Shown piece after piece: positions 39,493 through 49,873 of a DNA stretch of 64,000 nucleotides. Under the pieces are notes generated by a model. The model made no database searches and was not told the DNA's origin. It worked only from the letters and a program-made list of their open reading frames with translations. Both the position numbers and the translations under genes were made by a program. The stretch's first letter is position 1, and each line of letters begins with the position of its first letter. The stretch is taken from the NCBI RefSeq assembly GCF_003063355.1, contig NZ_NESH01000005.1, positions 233,268 to 297,267 of the forward strand, in the 5' to 3' direction. Source of the stretch: Limnohabitans sp. Bal53. Its GTDB lineage: Bacteria > Pseudomonadota > Gammaproteobacteria > Burkholderiales > Burkholderiaceae_C.

Positions 39493-41095
39493 CGTAGAGC
39501 GTCTCCACGGTGATGGTCGCCACGCCCTGGTCTTGGGCAAATCGCTCGGTGTTGCGGCGCGCTTTGCCCCGCACAAAGAACGGGATCTTGCCCAGCTCCT
39601 TTTCGGCCTCGGGGCTCCAGGTGGCCTGGTTCGAAGCGGCTTGGGCGGGGACAGCGATCTTTTGAACGCTGTGGGTGATCAGTGTGTCGGTGGGGGCCGG
39701 TGCTGCTGAAACAACAACAGGTGTAGCAACGGGTGCGGCCACTGTGGGTGCCACGTTTTCTGCCGCAGGCCGCGTGCTGCCCAAATGCGAGGGCGCAGCC
39801 CCGGCATGGAACTCGAAGTCTTCGCGGAACATGCCGATCAGGTGTTCTTCCAGGCCCATCATCAGGGGGTGCACCCAGGTGTCGAACAGCACGTTCGCGC
39901 CTTCAAAACCCATCTGTGGCGCGTAGCGGGCGGGGAAGTCCTGCACATGGACTGGGGCCGAAATCACCGCGCAAGGAATGCCTTGGCGCTTGGCGATGTG
40001 GCGCTCCATTTGTGTGCCCAAGATCAGCTCGGGCTGCAGCGCGTTGATTTGGGTTTCGACTTCCAGGTAGTCGTCGGTGATCAGCGCTTCAACGCCGTAG
40101 CGCTTGGCGCAGTCGCGCACTTCGCGGGCAAATTCGCGGCTGTATGTGCCCAGCCCCACCACCTCAAAACCCATCTCCTGGCTGGCGATGCGGGCGGCGG
40201 CCACGACGTGGGTGGCGTCGCCAAAAATATAGACCCGCTTGCCGGTCAGGTAGGTCGAGTCGACCGACTTGGCGTACCAGTGGGCGTGTGCGTTGCTCGG
40301 GTCTTGTGCGGGCTGGGGCAGGCCAGTCAGCGCGCAGACTTCAGTGATGAAGTCGCGTGTGGCGTGGCTGCCCAGGGGTACGGTCTTGGTGTAGGGCTGG
40401 TCGAACTGGCGCTGCAACCACTGTGCGGCGGCCAGGCCAATTTCGGGGTAGAGCACCACGTTGAAGTCAGCCTCGGCCAGTTTTTGCACGTCGGCTACGC
40501 TGGCGCTCAAAGGCGCGACCACGGCGACATCGACACCGAGTTGGTTGAGCAGCTGGGTGATTTCCTTGACGTCGTCGCGGTGGCGAAAGCCCAAGGCGCT
40601 GGGGCCCAAGATGTTGCAAGTGGGGCGGGCCTTGGCGGGTTTTCCGCTGTCAGGCTTGTGCACCAGGTGGCGGCACAGTTGGTAGAAGGTCTCGCTCGCG
40701 CCCCAGTTTTCTTTGCGCTGGTAAGAGGGCAGCTCCAGGGCCACGACGGGAATGGTCAGCTTCAGGGCTTGGGCCAAACCGCCCGGGTCGTCCTGGATCA
40801 GCTCGGCCGTGCAGGACGAACCCACCAACATGGCCGCAGGGTTGAAGCGCGCCATGGCTTGGCGTGCAGCGTCTTTGAAGAGTTCGGCGGTGTCGCCGCC
40901 CAAGTCGCGCGCCTGGAAGGTGGTGTAGGTGACGGGGGGGCGGCGCGGCAGGCGCTCGATCATGGTGAACAGCAGGTCGGCGTAGGTGTCGCCTTGTGGG
41001 GCGTGCAGCACGTAGTGCACATCCGTCATGGCGGTGGCCACGCGCATCGCGCCCACATGGGGCGGTCCTTCGTAAGTCCAGAGCGTCAGTTGCAT
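39467..41095 (-). CDS. bchB: Light-independent protochlorophyllide reductase subunit BchB
   Basis: The 542-residue NifK-like subunit of [24 protein letters not shown] at the start and [18 protein letters not shown] are typical. An Ala/Pro/Val/Thr-rich linker (about residues 430-475) separates the core from the C-terminal BchB domain ([20 protein letters not shown]). AGGAA precedes the ATG; 16 bp separate it from bchN. Confidence 0.96.
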
Positions 41096-41111
41096 GGGGT
41101 GTTCCTGCGCC

Positions 41112-42895
<1,784 letters not shown>

Positions 42896-42927
42896 GGGGG
42901 ACCTTGTGTGTGCGAAGACTTGGAATG

Positions 42928-42956
42928 AATGTAAGTCTGGATATACAGTGTGTCAA
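42928..42956 (-). promoter_or_regulatory. Predicted promoter of the bchF superoperon
   Basis: On the minus strand TTGACA (42956-42951), 17-bp spacer, TACATT (42933-42928). The -35 box lies inside the PpsR-type site at 42951. Confidence 0.7.
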
Positions 42957-42968
42957 CACAAATTGACA
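42951..42968. promoter_or_regulatory. PpsR/CrtJ-type site between bchF and aerR
   Basis: TGTCAACACAAATTGACA fits TGT-N12-ACA. Its two arms also form TTGACA hexamers reading in both directions. A second, imperfect TGTCAGGGTTTACA lies at 42980. Confidence 0.8.
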
Positions 42969-43143
42969 TATATTTGTTTTGTCAGGGTTTACACTAGATA
43001 CAGGAACCCAAAAGCGAATCACACTTGGAACTGTGTTCTGTGGGGGCTTTCACTGGGTCTCACACCACGCACTTCTTGCGACGAGCACTCCGACGCCCCG
43101 GAGCCTGCCGCTGGTGTATCCCTCCTGATGATCGGTGCTTGTC

Positions 43144-43950
43144 ATGGCGCAATTCAACTTGGAAACCGCACAGTCCCCGCCCTTGGCTGAGGGTGTGCGT
43201 CATGCCTTGCCCGAAGCCTTGCGTCAAGGTGCACCGGTCGGTCCCCGTTTGGTAGGGGGCACCAGTTTCACCGGCAAATCGGCACTTGACCTGGCGCAAA
43301 TCCAAATTCTGGCCCAGGCCTGCCTGCAGGGCTTGGACGCGGCGCGGCAAGTGGTGTTTGGCTGGCAGCGACAAGGCAAGTCCTTGGAAGACATTTATTT
43401 GCAAGGCATCACGCCTTGTGCCCGTTTGCTGGGTGACTGGTGGTGTTCCGACCGGCTCGATTTCGCCATGTCCACCATCGCGTCGGCCCATTTGCAGCAG
43501 CTGCTGCACGACTTCAGCAGCGAGTTTTTGCAGGAAACTCCCTCGCAGCGCCAACCCTGGAGCCTGCTCTTGTTGACCGAGCCAGGGGCTCAGCACAGCA
43601 TGGGCTTGCTCATGCTCAGTGAATTTTTCAAGCGTGCCGGCTGGCTTGTGACGGTGGGCGTGCCGCAGGATGTGACCGAGTTCAAACGCCTGTTCCAGTC
43701 GGATTGGTTTGATGCGGTGGGCATTTCGGTGAGCAGCGACCGACACCTGGACACCTTGGCGGCCTTGCTGCCCAAGCTGCGCGAGGGCTCGGACAACTTG
43801 GGGCTGCAGGTGTTTGTCGGTGGGCCCATGGCCTTTATTGCACCCGAACGCTTGCAGGGCCTGGCCGCCGAGGTGCTGGCTGAAGATGCGCCTGCCACCG
43901 TGGCGCGCATCACCCAAGCCATGCTTGGCGCAGCGGCTCGAGCGAGCTGA
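43144..43950 (+). CDS. aerR: AerR/PpaA-type cobalamin-binding regulator
   Basis: A 268-residue soluble protein with a B12-binding fold. GDWWCSDRLDFAMSTIASAH (about residues 97-116) and EPGAQHSMGLLMLSEFFKRAGW (with axial His151) match AerR/PpaA, which bind (hydroxy/adenosyl)cobalamin and counteract CrtJ/PpsR. VGISVSSDRHLDTL and VGGPM belong to the Rossmann half. ATG 43144 is taken; an in-frame GTG at 43135 exists. It is directly upstream of ppsR, the usual order. Confidence 0.92.
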   Translation: MAQFNLETAQSPPLAEGVRHALPEALRQGAPVGPRLVGGTSFTGKSALDLAQIQILAQACLQGLDAARQVVFGWQRQGKSLEDIYLQGITPCARLLGDWWCSDRLDFAMSTIASAHLQQLLHDFSSEFLQETPSQRQPWSLLLLTEPGAQHSMGLLMLSEFFKRAGWLVTVGVPQDVTEFKRLFQSDWFDAVGISVSSDRHLDTLAALLPKLREGSDNLGLQVFVGGPMAFIAPERLQGLAAEVLAEDAPATVARITQAMLGAAARAS

Positions 43951-44081
43951 TATGGCCTGTTGTGTACGTTTTTTAACATTGAAACCACAAGGCCATCCGT
44001 TTTTACTGACATATAAGCCTATACTTGTATGACAAATTCAAGTGTCAACTTCCTGATGCTCAAACTCGTTTGGTTTACAAC

Positions 44082-45470
44082 ATGAAGCTTCCATCTTTGG
44101 ACTCCTCCACCTTTTCCCAGTTGCTGGGGGTGGTGTCTGATGTCACCTTGGTCATGGACCCGCTGGGGGTGATCGAGGACGTGTCGACCGGGCGCGACAC
44201 CCTGGCCGCTTTGGGCTGCCAATCTTGGGTGGGCCGCCGCTGGATTGACACCGTGACCAGCGAAAGCCGCAGCAAGATCCAGGAAATGCTGTCTTCGCAA
44301 GGTGCCCCCGATGTGCTGCGCTGGCGGCATGTGAACCACCTCTCGCCAGTGGGCAACGAGGTGGCCATTCAATATGTGGTGTTGCCACTGGCCGGCGGCA
44401 AGCTGCTGGCCATGGGCCGCGATCTGGAAAGCCTGGCCGAGTTGCAGCGCCGCTTGGTCGAAACCCAGCAGTCCATGGAGCGCGACTATTTGCGCCTGCG
44501 CCACATCGAGGCGCGCTACCGCGTGCTGTTTGACACCTCATCCGAGGCGGTGTTGATGGTCGACGCCAGCACCCAGCGCGTGCTGGAGGCCAATGTGGGC
44601 GCGCAGTCTCTGCTCAAAGACGCGGGCAAACGCCTGGTGGGCCGCGATGTGCGCGAATGTTTTGAAGGCGAAAGCCAAGGCGAGGTGCAGTCTTTGTTGC
44701 GCACGGCGCTGGCCACGGGCCGCATCGAGATGTGCGCTGCCCGCATCGCGGGCTTGTCCTCGGCCTGGACGGTGTCGGCCACGGTGTTCCGTCAAGAGGG
44801 CGGTGCTCAGTTTTTGGTGCGCTTGGTCACCCCTGAGGCCGTATCCACCCCCCTGCAAACCGTCGGAACTTCGGCCGCGTTGAGCGAAGCGATGGAGCGC
44901 TTCCCAGACGGCTGGCTGCTCACTGACACCACGGGCCTGGTCAAAAGTGTGAACGAAGAAGGCATGGCCTTGCTGGGCCTGACGGCTTCTTCCCAAGTGG
45001 TGGGCCAAAGCTTGGAGCGCTGGCTCTTGCGCGGTGCGGTCGACTGGGGGGTGCTCAACACCAGCTTGCGCCAGCAGTTGCCGGTGCGCAATTTCGCCAC
45101 CGAGGTGCGCACCCTGTCCGGCATGACCTTGCCCGTTGAGGTGTCGGCCGTGTGCTTGGCGCGGCCTGAGCCGATGTACGCCTTTTTTGTGCGCGACATG
45201 GACCGCCGCTTGCAAGGCGGCGCGTCGGTGGCCCAAAGCCAGAGCAACCCGTTTGCCGACCTGTCGCAATTGGTGGGTCGCCGTCCCATCAAAGACATCG
45301 TGGGCGAGACCGTGGACACCATCGAGCGCCTGTGCATCGAAGCGGCCCTGGAGCTGACCCACAACAACCGCGCCTCGGCTGCGGAAATGCTGGGTTTGTC
45401 GCGCCAAAGCCTGTACGTCAAACTGCGCCGCTTTGGCATGGTGGCCGAGGCAGAAACCGACGCACCGTGA
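44082..45470 (+). CDS. ppsR: Photosynthesis master repressor PpsR/CrtJ
   Basis: A 462-residue regulator of bacteriochlorophyll, carotenoid and antenna genes. The domains are an N-terminal PAS-like segment, a coiled linker (LAELQRRLVETQQSM), two further PAS domains (about 140-245 and 265-375) and a C-terminal Fis-type helix-turn-helix (ASAAEMLGLSRQSLYVKLRR). Cys418 in this HTH corresponds to the redox-sensitive cysteine of CrtJ/PpsR. The ATG at 44082 starts the conserved part; 44025 is less likely. Its predicted sites occur throughout the window. Confidence 0.95.
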   Translation: MKLPSLDSSTFSQLLGVVSDVTLVMDPLGVIEDVSTGRDTLAALGCQSWVGRRWIDTVTSESRSKIQEMLSSQGAPDVLRWRHVNHLSPVGNEVAIQYVVLPLAGGKLLAMGRDLESLAELQRRLVETQQSMERDYLRLRHIEARYRVLFDTSSEAVLMVDASTQRVLEANVGAQSLLKDAGKRLVGRDVRECFEGESQGEVQSLLRTALATGRIEMCAARIAGLSSAWTVSATVFRQEGGAQFLVRLVTPEAVSTPLQTVGTSAALSEAMERFPDGWLLTDTTGLVKSVNEEGMALLGLTASSQVVGQSLERWLLRGAVDWGVLNTSLRQQLPVRNFATEVRTLSGMTLPVEVSAVCLARPEPMYAFFVRDMDRRLQGGASVAQSQSNPFADLSQLVGRRPIKDIVGETVDTIERLCIEAALELTHNNRASAAEMLGLSRQSLYVKLRRFGMVAEAETDAP

Positions 45471-45474
45471 GGGT

Positions 45475-45492
45475 TGTCATGCTGGATTGACA
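45475..45492. promoter_or_regulatory. PpsR/CrtJ-type site upstream of bchG (distal)
   Basis: TGTCATGCTGGATTGACA fits TGT-N12-ACA, five bases after the ppsR stop codon. Confidence 0.8.
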
Positions 45493-45497
45493 TTAAG

Positions 45498-45515
45498 TGT
45501 CAATCCTAGTTGACA
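45498..45515. promoter_or_regulatory. PpsR/CrtJ-type site upstream of bchG (proximal)
   Basis: TGTCAATCCTAGTTGACA fits TGT-N12-ACA, 23 bp (about two turns) from the distal site. Its right arm is the TTGACA of a possible -35 box; CACAAT 16 bp further on may be the -10, placing the start point at or very near the ATG at 45544. Confidence 0.8.
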
Positions 45516-45543
45516 TTTTAAAAACTCTCTTCACAATGGGGGC

Positions 45544-46500
45544 ATGGACACCCCACCCTTGGCCCATGTGCCACACAACCAGGCCATTGCACCGTCGCTG
45601 AGACGGCCCGCCTTGCGCACGGTGGCCGAATTCCTCAAACCCATCACCTGGTTTCCGCCCATGTGGGCTTTTGCCTGCGGGGTGGTGGCCTCGGGTCAAG
45701 ATTTGGGTGCCCACTGGGCTTTGCTGCTCTTGGGTTTGGTGCTGACAGGCCCGCTGGTGTGCGCCAGCAGCCAGGCGGTGAACGACTGGTTTGACCGCCA
45801 TGTGGACGCCATCAACGAACCGAACCGCCCCATTCCCTCGGGCCGCATGCCCGGTCGTTGGGGTTTGGGCATTGCCATTGCCTGGACCGCGCTGTCGCTG
45901 GTCTGGGCCACGCTCATGGGGCCTTGGGGTTTTGCGGCCTGCGGCTTGGCCATTGCACTGTCGTGGGCCTACAGCGCGCCACCTGTGCGCCTCAAAAACA
46001 ACGGCTGGTGGGGCAACGCAGCGTGCGCCTTGAGTTACGAAGGTCTGGCCTGGCTGACCGGCACGGCCGTGATGCTGGGCGGGGCCTGGCCGGGGCCGCA
46101 TTCGGTCGCGCTGGCGCTGCTTTACAGCGTGGGTGCCCACGGCATCATGACGCTCAACGATTTCAAGGCCATCGAAGGTGATCGCCGCATGGGCGTGGCT
46201 TCGTTGCCGGTGCAGCTGGGCGCACACGGCGCAGCGCGCATGGCCTGTGTGTTCATGCTGGTGCCGCAAATGGCGGTGGCGGCTTTGCTGCTGCACTGGC
46301 AGCTGCCATGGCACGCGGCAGCGGTCTTGGCTTTGGCGGTGTTGCAAGGGCCTTTGATGCTCAAATTTTTGCGCCAACCCATTGAGCGCGCCTTGCATGT
46401 CTCGGCCTTTGGCGTGCCGCTGTTCGTCAGCGGCATGATGGTCAGCGCCTGGGGCCTGCGCCAGTTGAGTGGCTTGCACAGCAGCGTGGGGGTTCTATGA
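45544..46500 (+). CDS. bchG: Bacteriochlorophyll synthase BchG
   Basis: A 318-residue UbiA-family prenyltransferase joining geranylgeranyl diphosphate to bacteriochlorophyllide a. LKPITWFPPMWAFACGVVASG, the aspartate motif NDWFDRHVDAINEPNRPIPS and the second motif NDFKAIEGDRRMG are intact. It has 7-9 membrane helices. Only GGGGGC directly abuts the ATG, so the ribosome site is abnormal. It overlaps bch2 by 4 bp. Confidence 0.95.
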   Translation: MDTPPLAHVPHNQAIAPSLRRPALRTVAEFLKPITWFPPMWAFACGVVASGQDLGAHWALLLLGLVLTGPLVCASSQAVNDWFDRHVDAINEPNRPIPSGRMPGRWGLGIAIAWTALSLVWATLMGPWGFAACGLAIALSWAYSAPPVRLKNNGWWGNAACALSYEGLAWLTGTAVMLGGAWPGPHSVALALLYSVGAHGIMTLNDFKAIEGDRRMGVASLPVQLGAHGAARMACVFMLVPQMAVAALLLHWQLPWHAAAVLALAVLQGPLMLKFLRQPIERALHVSAFGVPLFVSGMMVSAWGLRQLSGLHSSVGVL

Positions 46501-47879
46501 ACACACCGATGAATGCACAGGTTTTTGGCTGGTTCCAAATCATCCGCTTGGGCCTGATCCAGGCCTGCCTGGGCGCGGTGGTGGTGGTCACCACGTCCAC
46601 GCTCAACCGCATCATGGTGGTCGAGCTGGCGCTGCCCGCTTTGTTGCCGGGCTTTTTGGTGGCCTGGCATTACGCGGTGCAAATGGTGCGTCCGCGCATG
46701 GGTTTTGGCGCAGACAAGGGGCGGCGCAGCACGCCCTGGATGATGGGCGGCATGTTGGTGCTGGGCGTGGGCGGTGTGATGGCCGCTTGGGCCACCGTGT
46801 GGATGGCCTCTCAGCCTTTTTATGGCGCGCTGCTGGCCTGGTTGTCTTTCAGCCTGATTGGCTTGGGCGTGAGTGCCTGCGGCACATCGCTGCTGGCGCT
46901 GATGGCCAAGCGCGTGCCCGAAGAGCGTCGGGCCCCCGCGGCCACCACCGTGTGGCTGATGATGATTGTGGGTTTTGCCGTCACTGCCGGGGTGGTGGGC
47001 AAGCTGATTGACCCTTACAGCCCACAGGTGCTGCTGCAGGTGTCTGCCGGTCTGAGCCTGGTCACCGCCTGCATCACGGCGCTGTGTTTGTGGGGCTTGG
47101 AAAAAGACGGTGCCCCCTCGCTGGCCGTGGCACCGAGCGCGAGCACCGAGCGCTTGCAAAAACAAAATTTCAAAGAGGCTTTCCAAGAGGTGTGGGCCGA
47201 ACCTGCAGCGCGCACTTTCACCGTGTTTGTGTTCATGTCCATGCTGGCCTACAGCGCGCAGGACTTGATTCTGGAGCCCTTCGCGGGCGCGGTGCACGGC
47301 TTCACGCCGGGACAGACCACTCAGCTGTCGGGCTGGCACCACATGGGCGTGCTGGTGGGCATGCTGGCAGTGGCCGGTGCCGGTTCGCGCTGGGTGGCTG
47401 GGCGCTTGGGCTCGGTGCAAGCCTGGATGGTGGGCGGGTGCCTGGTGTCGGCGCTGGCCACGGTTGGCTTGGTCAGCTCGGCGCTCTCGGCTGATTGGCC
47501 TTTGAAGGCCAATGTGGTGTTCTTGGGTGTGGCCAACGGCGCTTTCTCGATCGCGGCGATTGCCACCATGATGCGCCTGGCCGGTGAAGGCGAGGATGGG
47601 AGCGTCAAGGGCCGCGAAGGCACACGCATGGGTTTGTGGGGCGCGGCGCAAGCGGCGGCCTTTGGTTTGGGGGGATTGCTCGGCACCGCTGCCAGCGACC
47701 TGGCCCACGCCCTATTGGGGGAACAACGCACGGCCTATGCCGCCGTGTTTGGCATGCAAGCGCTCATGTTTGCGGTCTCGGCGGCGGTGGCTTCGCGCCT
47801 GCGCTCCGGGCCAGCAAGGCAGCGAGCGCCTTTGCGTTTTGACGGTCCCGTATTGCTCAAAGGTGGGTCAAGCTCATGA
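46497..47879 (+). CDS. Bch2/ORF428-type PucC-family membrane protein
   Basis: A 460-residue, 12-helix member of the BCD/PucC family, the one always found between bchG and bchP in purple bacteria. TSTLNRIMVVELALPALLPG, GADKGRRSTPWMMGGM and MLAYSAQDLILEPFAG are the conserved parts. It probably takes part in pigment delivery or complex assembly. It is the third paralogue in this window. Overlaps at both ends show coupling to bchG and bchP. Confidence 0.88.
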   Translation: MNTPMNAQVFGWFQIIRLGLIQACLGAVVVVTTSTLNRIMVVELALPALLPGFLVAWHYAVQMVRPRMGFGADKGRRSTPWMMGGMLVLGVGGVMAAWATVWMASQPFYGALLAWLSFSLIGLGVSACGTSLLALMAKRVPEERRAPAATTVWLMMIVGFAVTAGVVGKLIDPYSPQVLLQVSAGLSLVTACITALCLWGLEKDGAPSLAVAPSASTERLQKQNFKEAFQEVWAEPAARTFTVFVFMSMLAYSAQDLILEPFAGAVHGFTPGQTTQLSGWHHMGVLVGMLAVAGAGSRWVAGRLGSVQAWMVGGCLVSALATVGLVSSALSADWPLKANVVFLGVANGAFSIAAIATMMRLAGEGEDGSVKGREGTRMGLWGAAQAAAFGLGGLLGTAASDLAHALLGEQRTAYAAVFGMQALMFAVSAAVASRLRSGPARQRAPLRFDGPVLLKGGSSS

Positions 47880-49084
47880 ACCAAACCGATTACGATTTTG
47901 TGGTGGTGGGCGGAGGTCCTTCGGGGGCCACCGCTGCACACGATTTGGTGCGCCAAGGCTGGCGTGTGTTGTTGCTCGACCGCCAGGGCCGCACCAAACC
48001 CTGCGGCGGCGCGATCCCGCCTCGCCTGATCCAGGACTTCGACATCCCCGACCACCTGCTGGTGGCCAAGGTGCGTTGTGCCCGCATGATTTCACCCACC
48101 GACAACAAGGTCGACATCCCCATCGACAACGGCTTTGTCGGCATGGTGGACCGCGACGAGTTTGATGAGTATTTGCGCGACCGCGCCGCCCAGTCGGGTG
48201 CGGTGCGTTGCCAGGCGATTTTTGACAAGTTGCAGCACGACGACAGTGGCCAGTTGTGGGTGCACTACACCCCGGTCACGCCCAAAGAACACGCGGCTTT
48301 AGAGCACGCGCAGCCCGTCAAGGTGTCGACCCGCATGGTGGTGGGGGCCGACGGCGCACGCTCGGAAGTGGCGCGCCAAGCCATTCCCAATGCGCACAAA
48401 ACCAAGTATGTCTTTGCGTACCACGAGATCATCGAGTCGCCCGTGGGCCAACCCGGCTACGACGCAGCACGCTGCGACGTGTACTACCAAGGTGAGGTCT
48501 CGCCCGACTTTTATGGCTGGGTTTTCCCACACGGCAAGACCATGAGCGTGGGCATGGGCAGCGCCGACAAGGGCTATTCATTGCGCAGCGCGACTGCGCG
48601 TTTGCGTGAAATTGCGGGCCTGACCCACGCGCCCACTTTGCGCCGCGAAGGCGCGCCCATCCCGCTCAAGCCCTTGCCCCAGTGGGACAACGGCCGCGAT
48701 GTGGTGGTGATCGGTGACGCTGCTGGCGTGGTAGCCCCTTCTTCGGGCGAGGGCATTTACTACGCCATGGACTGCGCCCGGCGCGTGGCCAAGGCCGCTC
48801 ACGAGGCCCTCAAAACCGGCAACAGTGCCTGCCTGAAACAAGGGCGCAAGAGTTTCATGAAGCAGCACGGCCGGGTGTTCTGGATCCTGGGCGTGATGCA
48901 GTACTTCTGGTACCAAAACGACAAACGCCGCGAAAAATTCGTCAAGATCTGCGAAGACCGCGACGTGCAGCGCCTGACTTTTGAGTCGTACATGAACAAA
49001 GAGTTGGCGCGCAAGGACCCGATGGCCCATGTCCGCATCTTTTTCAAGGACATGGCGCATTTGTTGGGCTTGGCACGCACATGA
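47876..49084 (+). CDS. bchP: Geranylgeranyl reductase BchP
   Basis: A 402-residue FAD-dependent reductase turning the geranylgeranyl tail of bacteriochlorophyll into phytyl. FVVVGGGPSGATAAHDL binds FAD; GRTKPCGGAIPPRLI, VVGADGARSEVARQ and VVVIGDAAGVVAPSSGEGIYYA are family signatures. It overlaps bch2 by 4 bp; tspO follows after 7 bp. Confidence 0.96.
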   Translation: MNQTDYDFVVVGGGPSGATAAHDLVRQGWRVLLLDRQGRTKPCGGAIPPRLIQDFDIPDHLLVAKVRCARMISPTDNKVDIPIDNGFVGMVDRDEFDEYLRDRAAQSGAVRCQAIFDKLQHDDSGQLWVHYTPVTPKEHAALEHAQPVKVSTRMVVGADGARSEVARQAIPNAHKTKYVFAYHEIIESPVGQPGYDAARCDVYYQGEVSPDFYGWVFPHGKTMSVGMGSADKGYSLRSATARLREIAGLTHAPTLRREGAPIPLKPLPQWDNGRDVVVIGDAAGVVAPSSGEGIYYAMDCARRVAKAAHEALKTGNSACLKQGRKSFMKQHGRVFWILGVMQYFWYQNDKRREKFVKICEDRDVQRLTFESYMNKELARKDPMAHVRIFFKDMAHLLGLART

Positions 49085-49091
49085 GGCCTGA

Positions 49092-49631
49092 GTGAACCAG
49101 CACCCCGAACACGGCTTGCTGAAGTCAACCCGAGGGCGCAGGCACCAAGCGTCTCTTCGCACCTTGCTCTTGGCCTTTGTGCTCAGCTACGCCACAGCGG
49201 GCATCGGCGCGGCCCTGACCGAGTTGGGGCCTTGGTACTTCGCGCTCAAGCACCCGCCGTGGAAGCCACCCGACGCTGCGTTCGGTGTGATCTGGTCCAC
49301 CATCTTCACGCTGTGCGCCATCAGCGGCTATCTGGCCTGGCAAGCGGCCGACACGCCCGCTTTGCGCCGCCGAGTCGGGGTGCTGTTTGGCGCGAATGCG
49401 ATGCTCAATATTTTGTGGAGCGCGTTGTACTTCAAGCTGCAGCGCCCGGATTGGGCGCTGTTCGAGGTGGTGTTTTTGTGGCTGTCCATCTTGGCGCTGA
49501 TCATGGGCCTGTGGCGCTTGTCGCGCTGGGCCAGTTTGCTGCTCATCACTTACTGGGTCTGGGTCAGCATTGCTGCCGTGCTGAACGTGCAAACCGTGAT
49601 GCTCAACGGGCCTTTTGGCGCCCAACCTTAA
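49092..49631 (+). CDS. tspO: TspO/MBR family tryptophan-rich sensory protein
   Basis: A 179-residue, five-helix outer-membrane or membrane protein binding tetrapyrroles. LGPWYFALKHPPWKPPDAAFG, FGVIWSTIFTLCAISGYLAW, NILWSALYFKLQRPDWAL and the C-terminal SIAAVLNVQTVMLN are typical of TspO. In Rhodobacter it damps photosynthesis gene expression under oxygen. The start is a GTG 7 bp after bchP; a basic extension of about 20 residues precedes helix 1. Confidence 0.9.
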   Translation: MNQHPEHGLLKSTRGRRHQASLRTLLLAFVLSYATAGIGAALTELGPWYFALKHPPWKPPDAAFGVIWSTIFTLCAISGYLAWQAADTPALRRRVGVLFGANAMLNILWSALYFKLQRPDWALFEVVFLWLSILALIMGLWRLSRWASLLLITYWVWVSIAAVLNVQTVMLNGPFGAQP

Positions 49632-49659
49632 AGCGCCCAACCCAACCAGGAGCGTCCCC

Positions 49660-49839
49660 ATGCCCCCCTCCCTCATGGCCACGATTTTTTTGTTGATGAC
49701 CGGCTTGTGCGGCGCGGCCTACTGGTGGCTGGACCGCCGGATGCAGCGCCTGTCGGACACTTTGCGCGATACCTACAAACTCGGCCTGATGATCATCTAC
49801 GGCCTGCAGATGGTGCTGCTGCTCATGTTCGCCATCTAG
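49660..49839 (+). CDS. Small membrane protein, 59 aa, in the bchG operon
   Basis: No family recognised. Two predicted membrane helices (residues about 4-20 and 38-58) flank a polar loop (DRRMQRLSDTLRDTYK). AGGAG lies well before the ATG at 49660, which is preferred over an in-frame ATG at 49615 inside the tspO tail. It sits between tspO and a hydrolase gene in a tight same-strand run. Confidence 0.6.
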   Translation: MPPSLMATIFLLMTGLCGAAYWWLDRRMQRLSDTLRDTYKLGLMIIYGLQMVLLLMFAI

Positions 49840-49873
49840 CCATGGCCGATTTCGCGCGAGCGGCTTGCGCCGC

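Noticed and set aside
43961..43978. TGTGTACGTTTTTTAACA upstream of ppsR as an autoregulatory PpsR site
   Set aside because: It meets TGT-N12-ACA but lacks the TGTCA/TGACA extended arms of all other sites; it could be chance in an AT-rich stretch.
44030..44047. TGACA-N8-TGTCA upstream of ppsR
   Set aside because: The half-sites are in everted orientation relative to the PpsR consensus and overlap the possible upstream in-frame start; no support for function.
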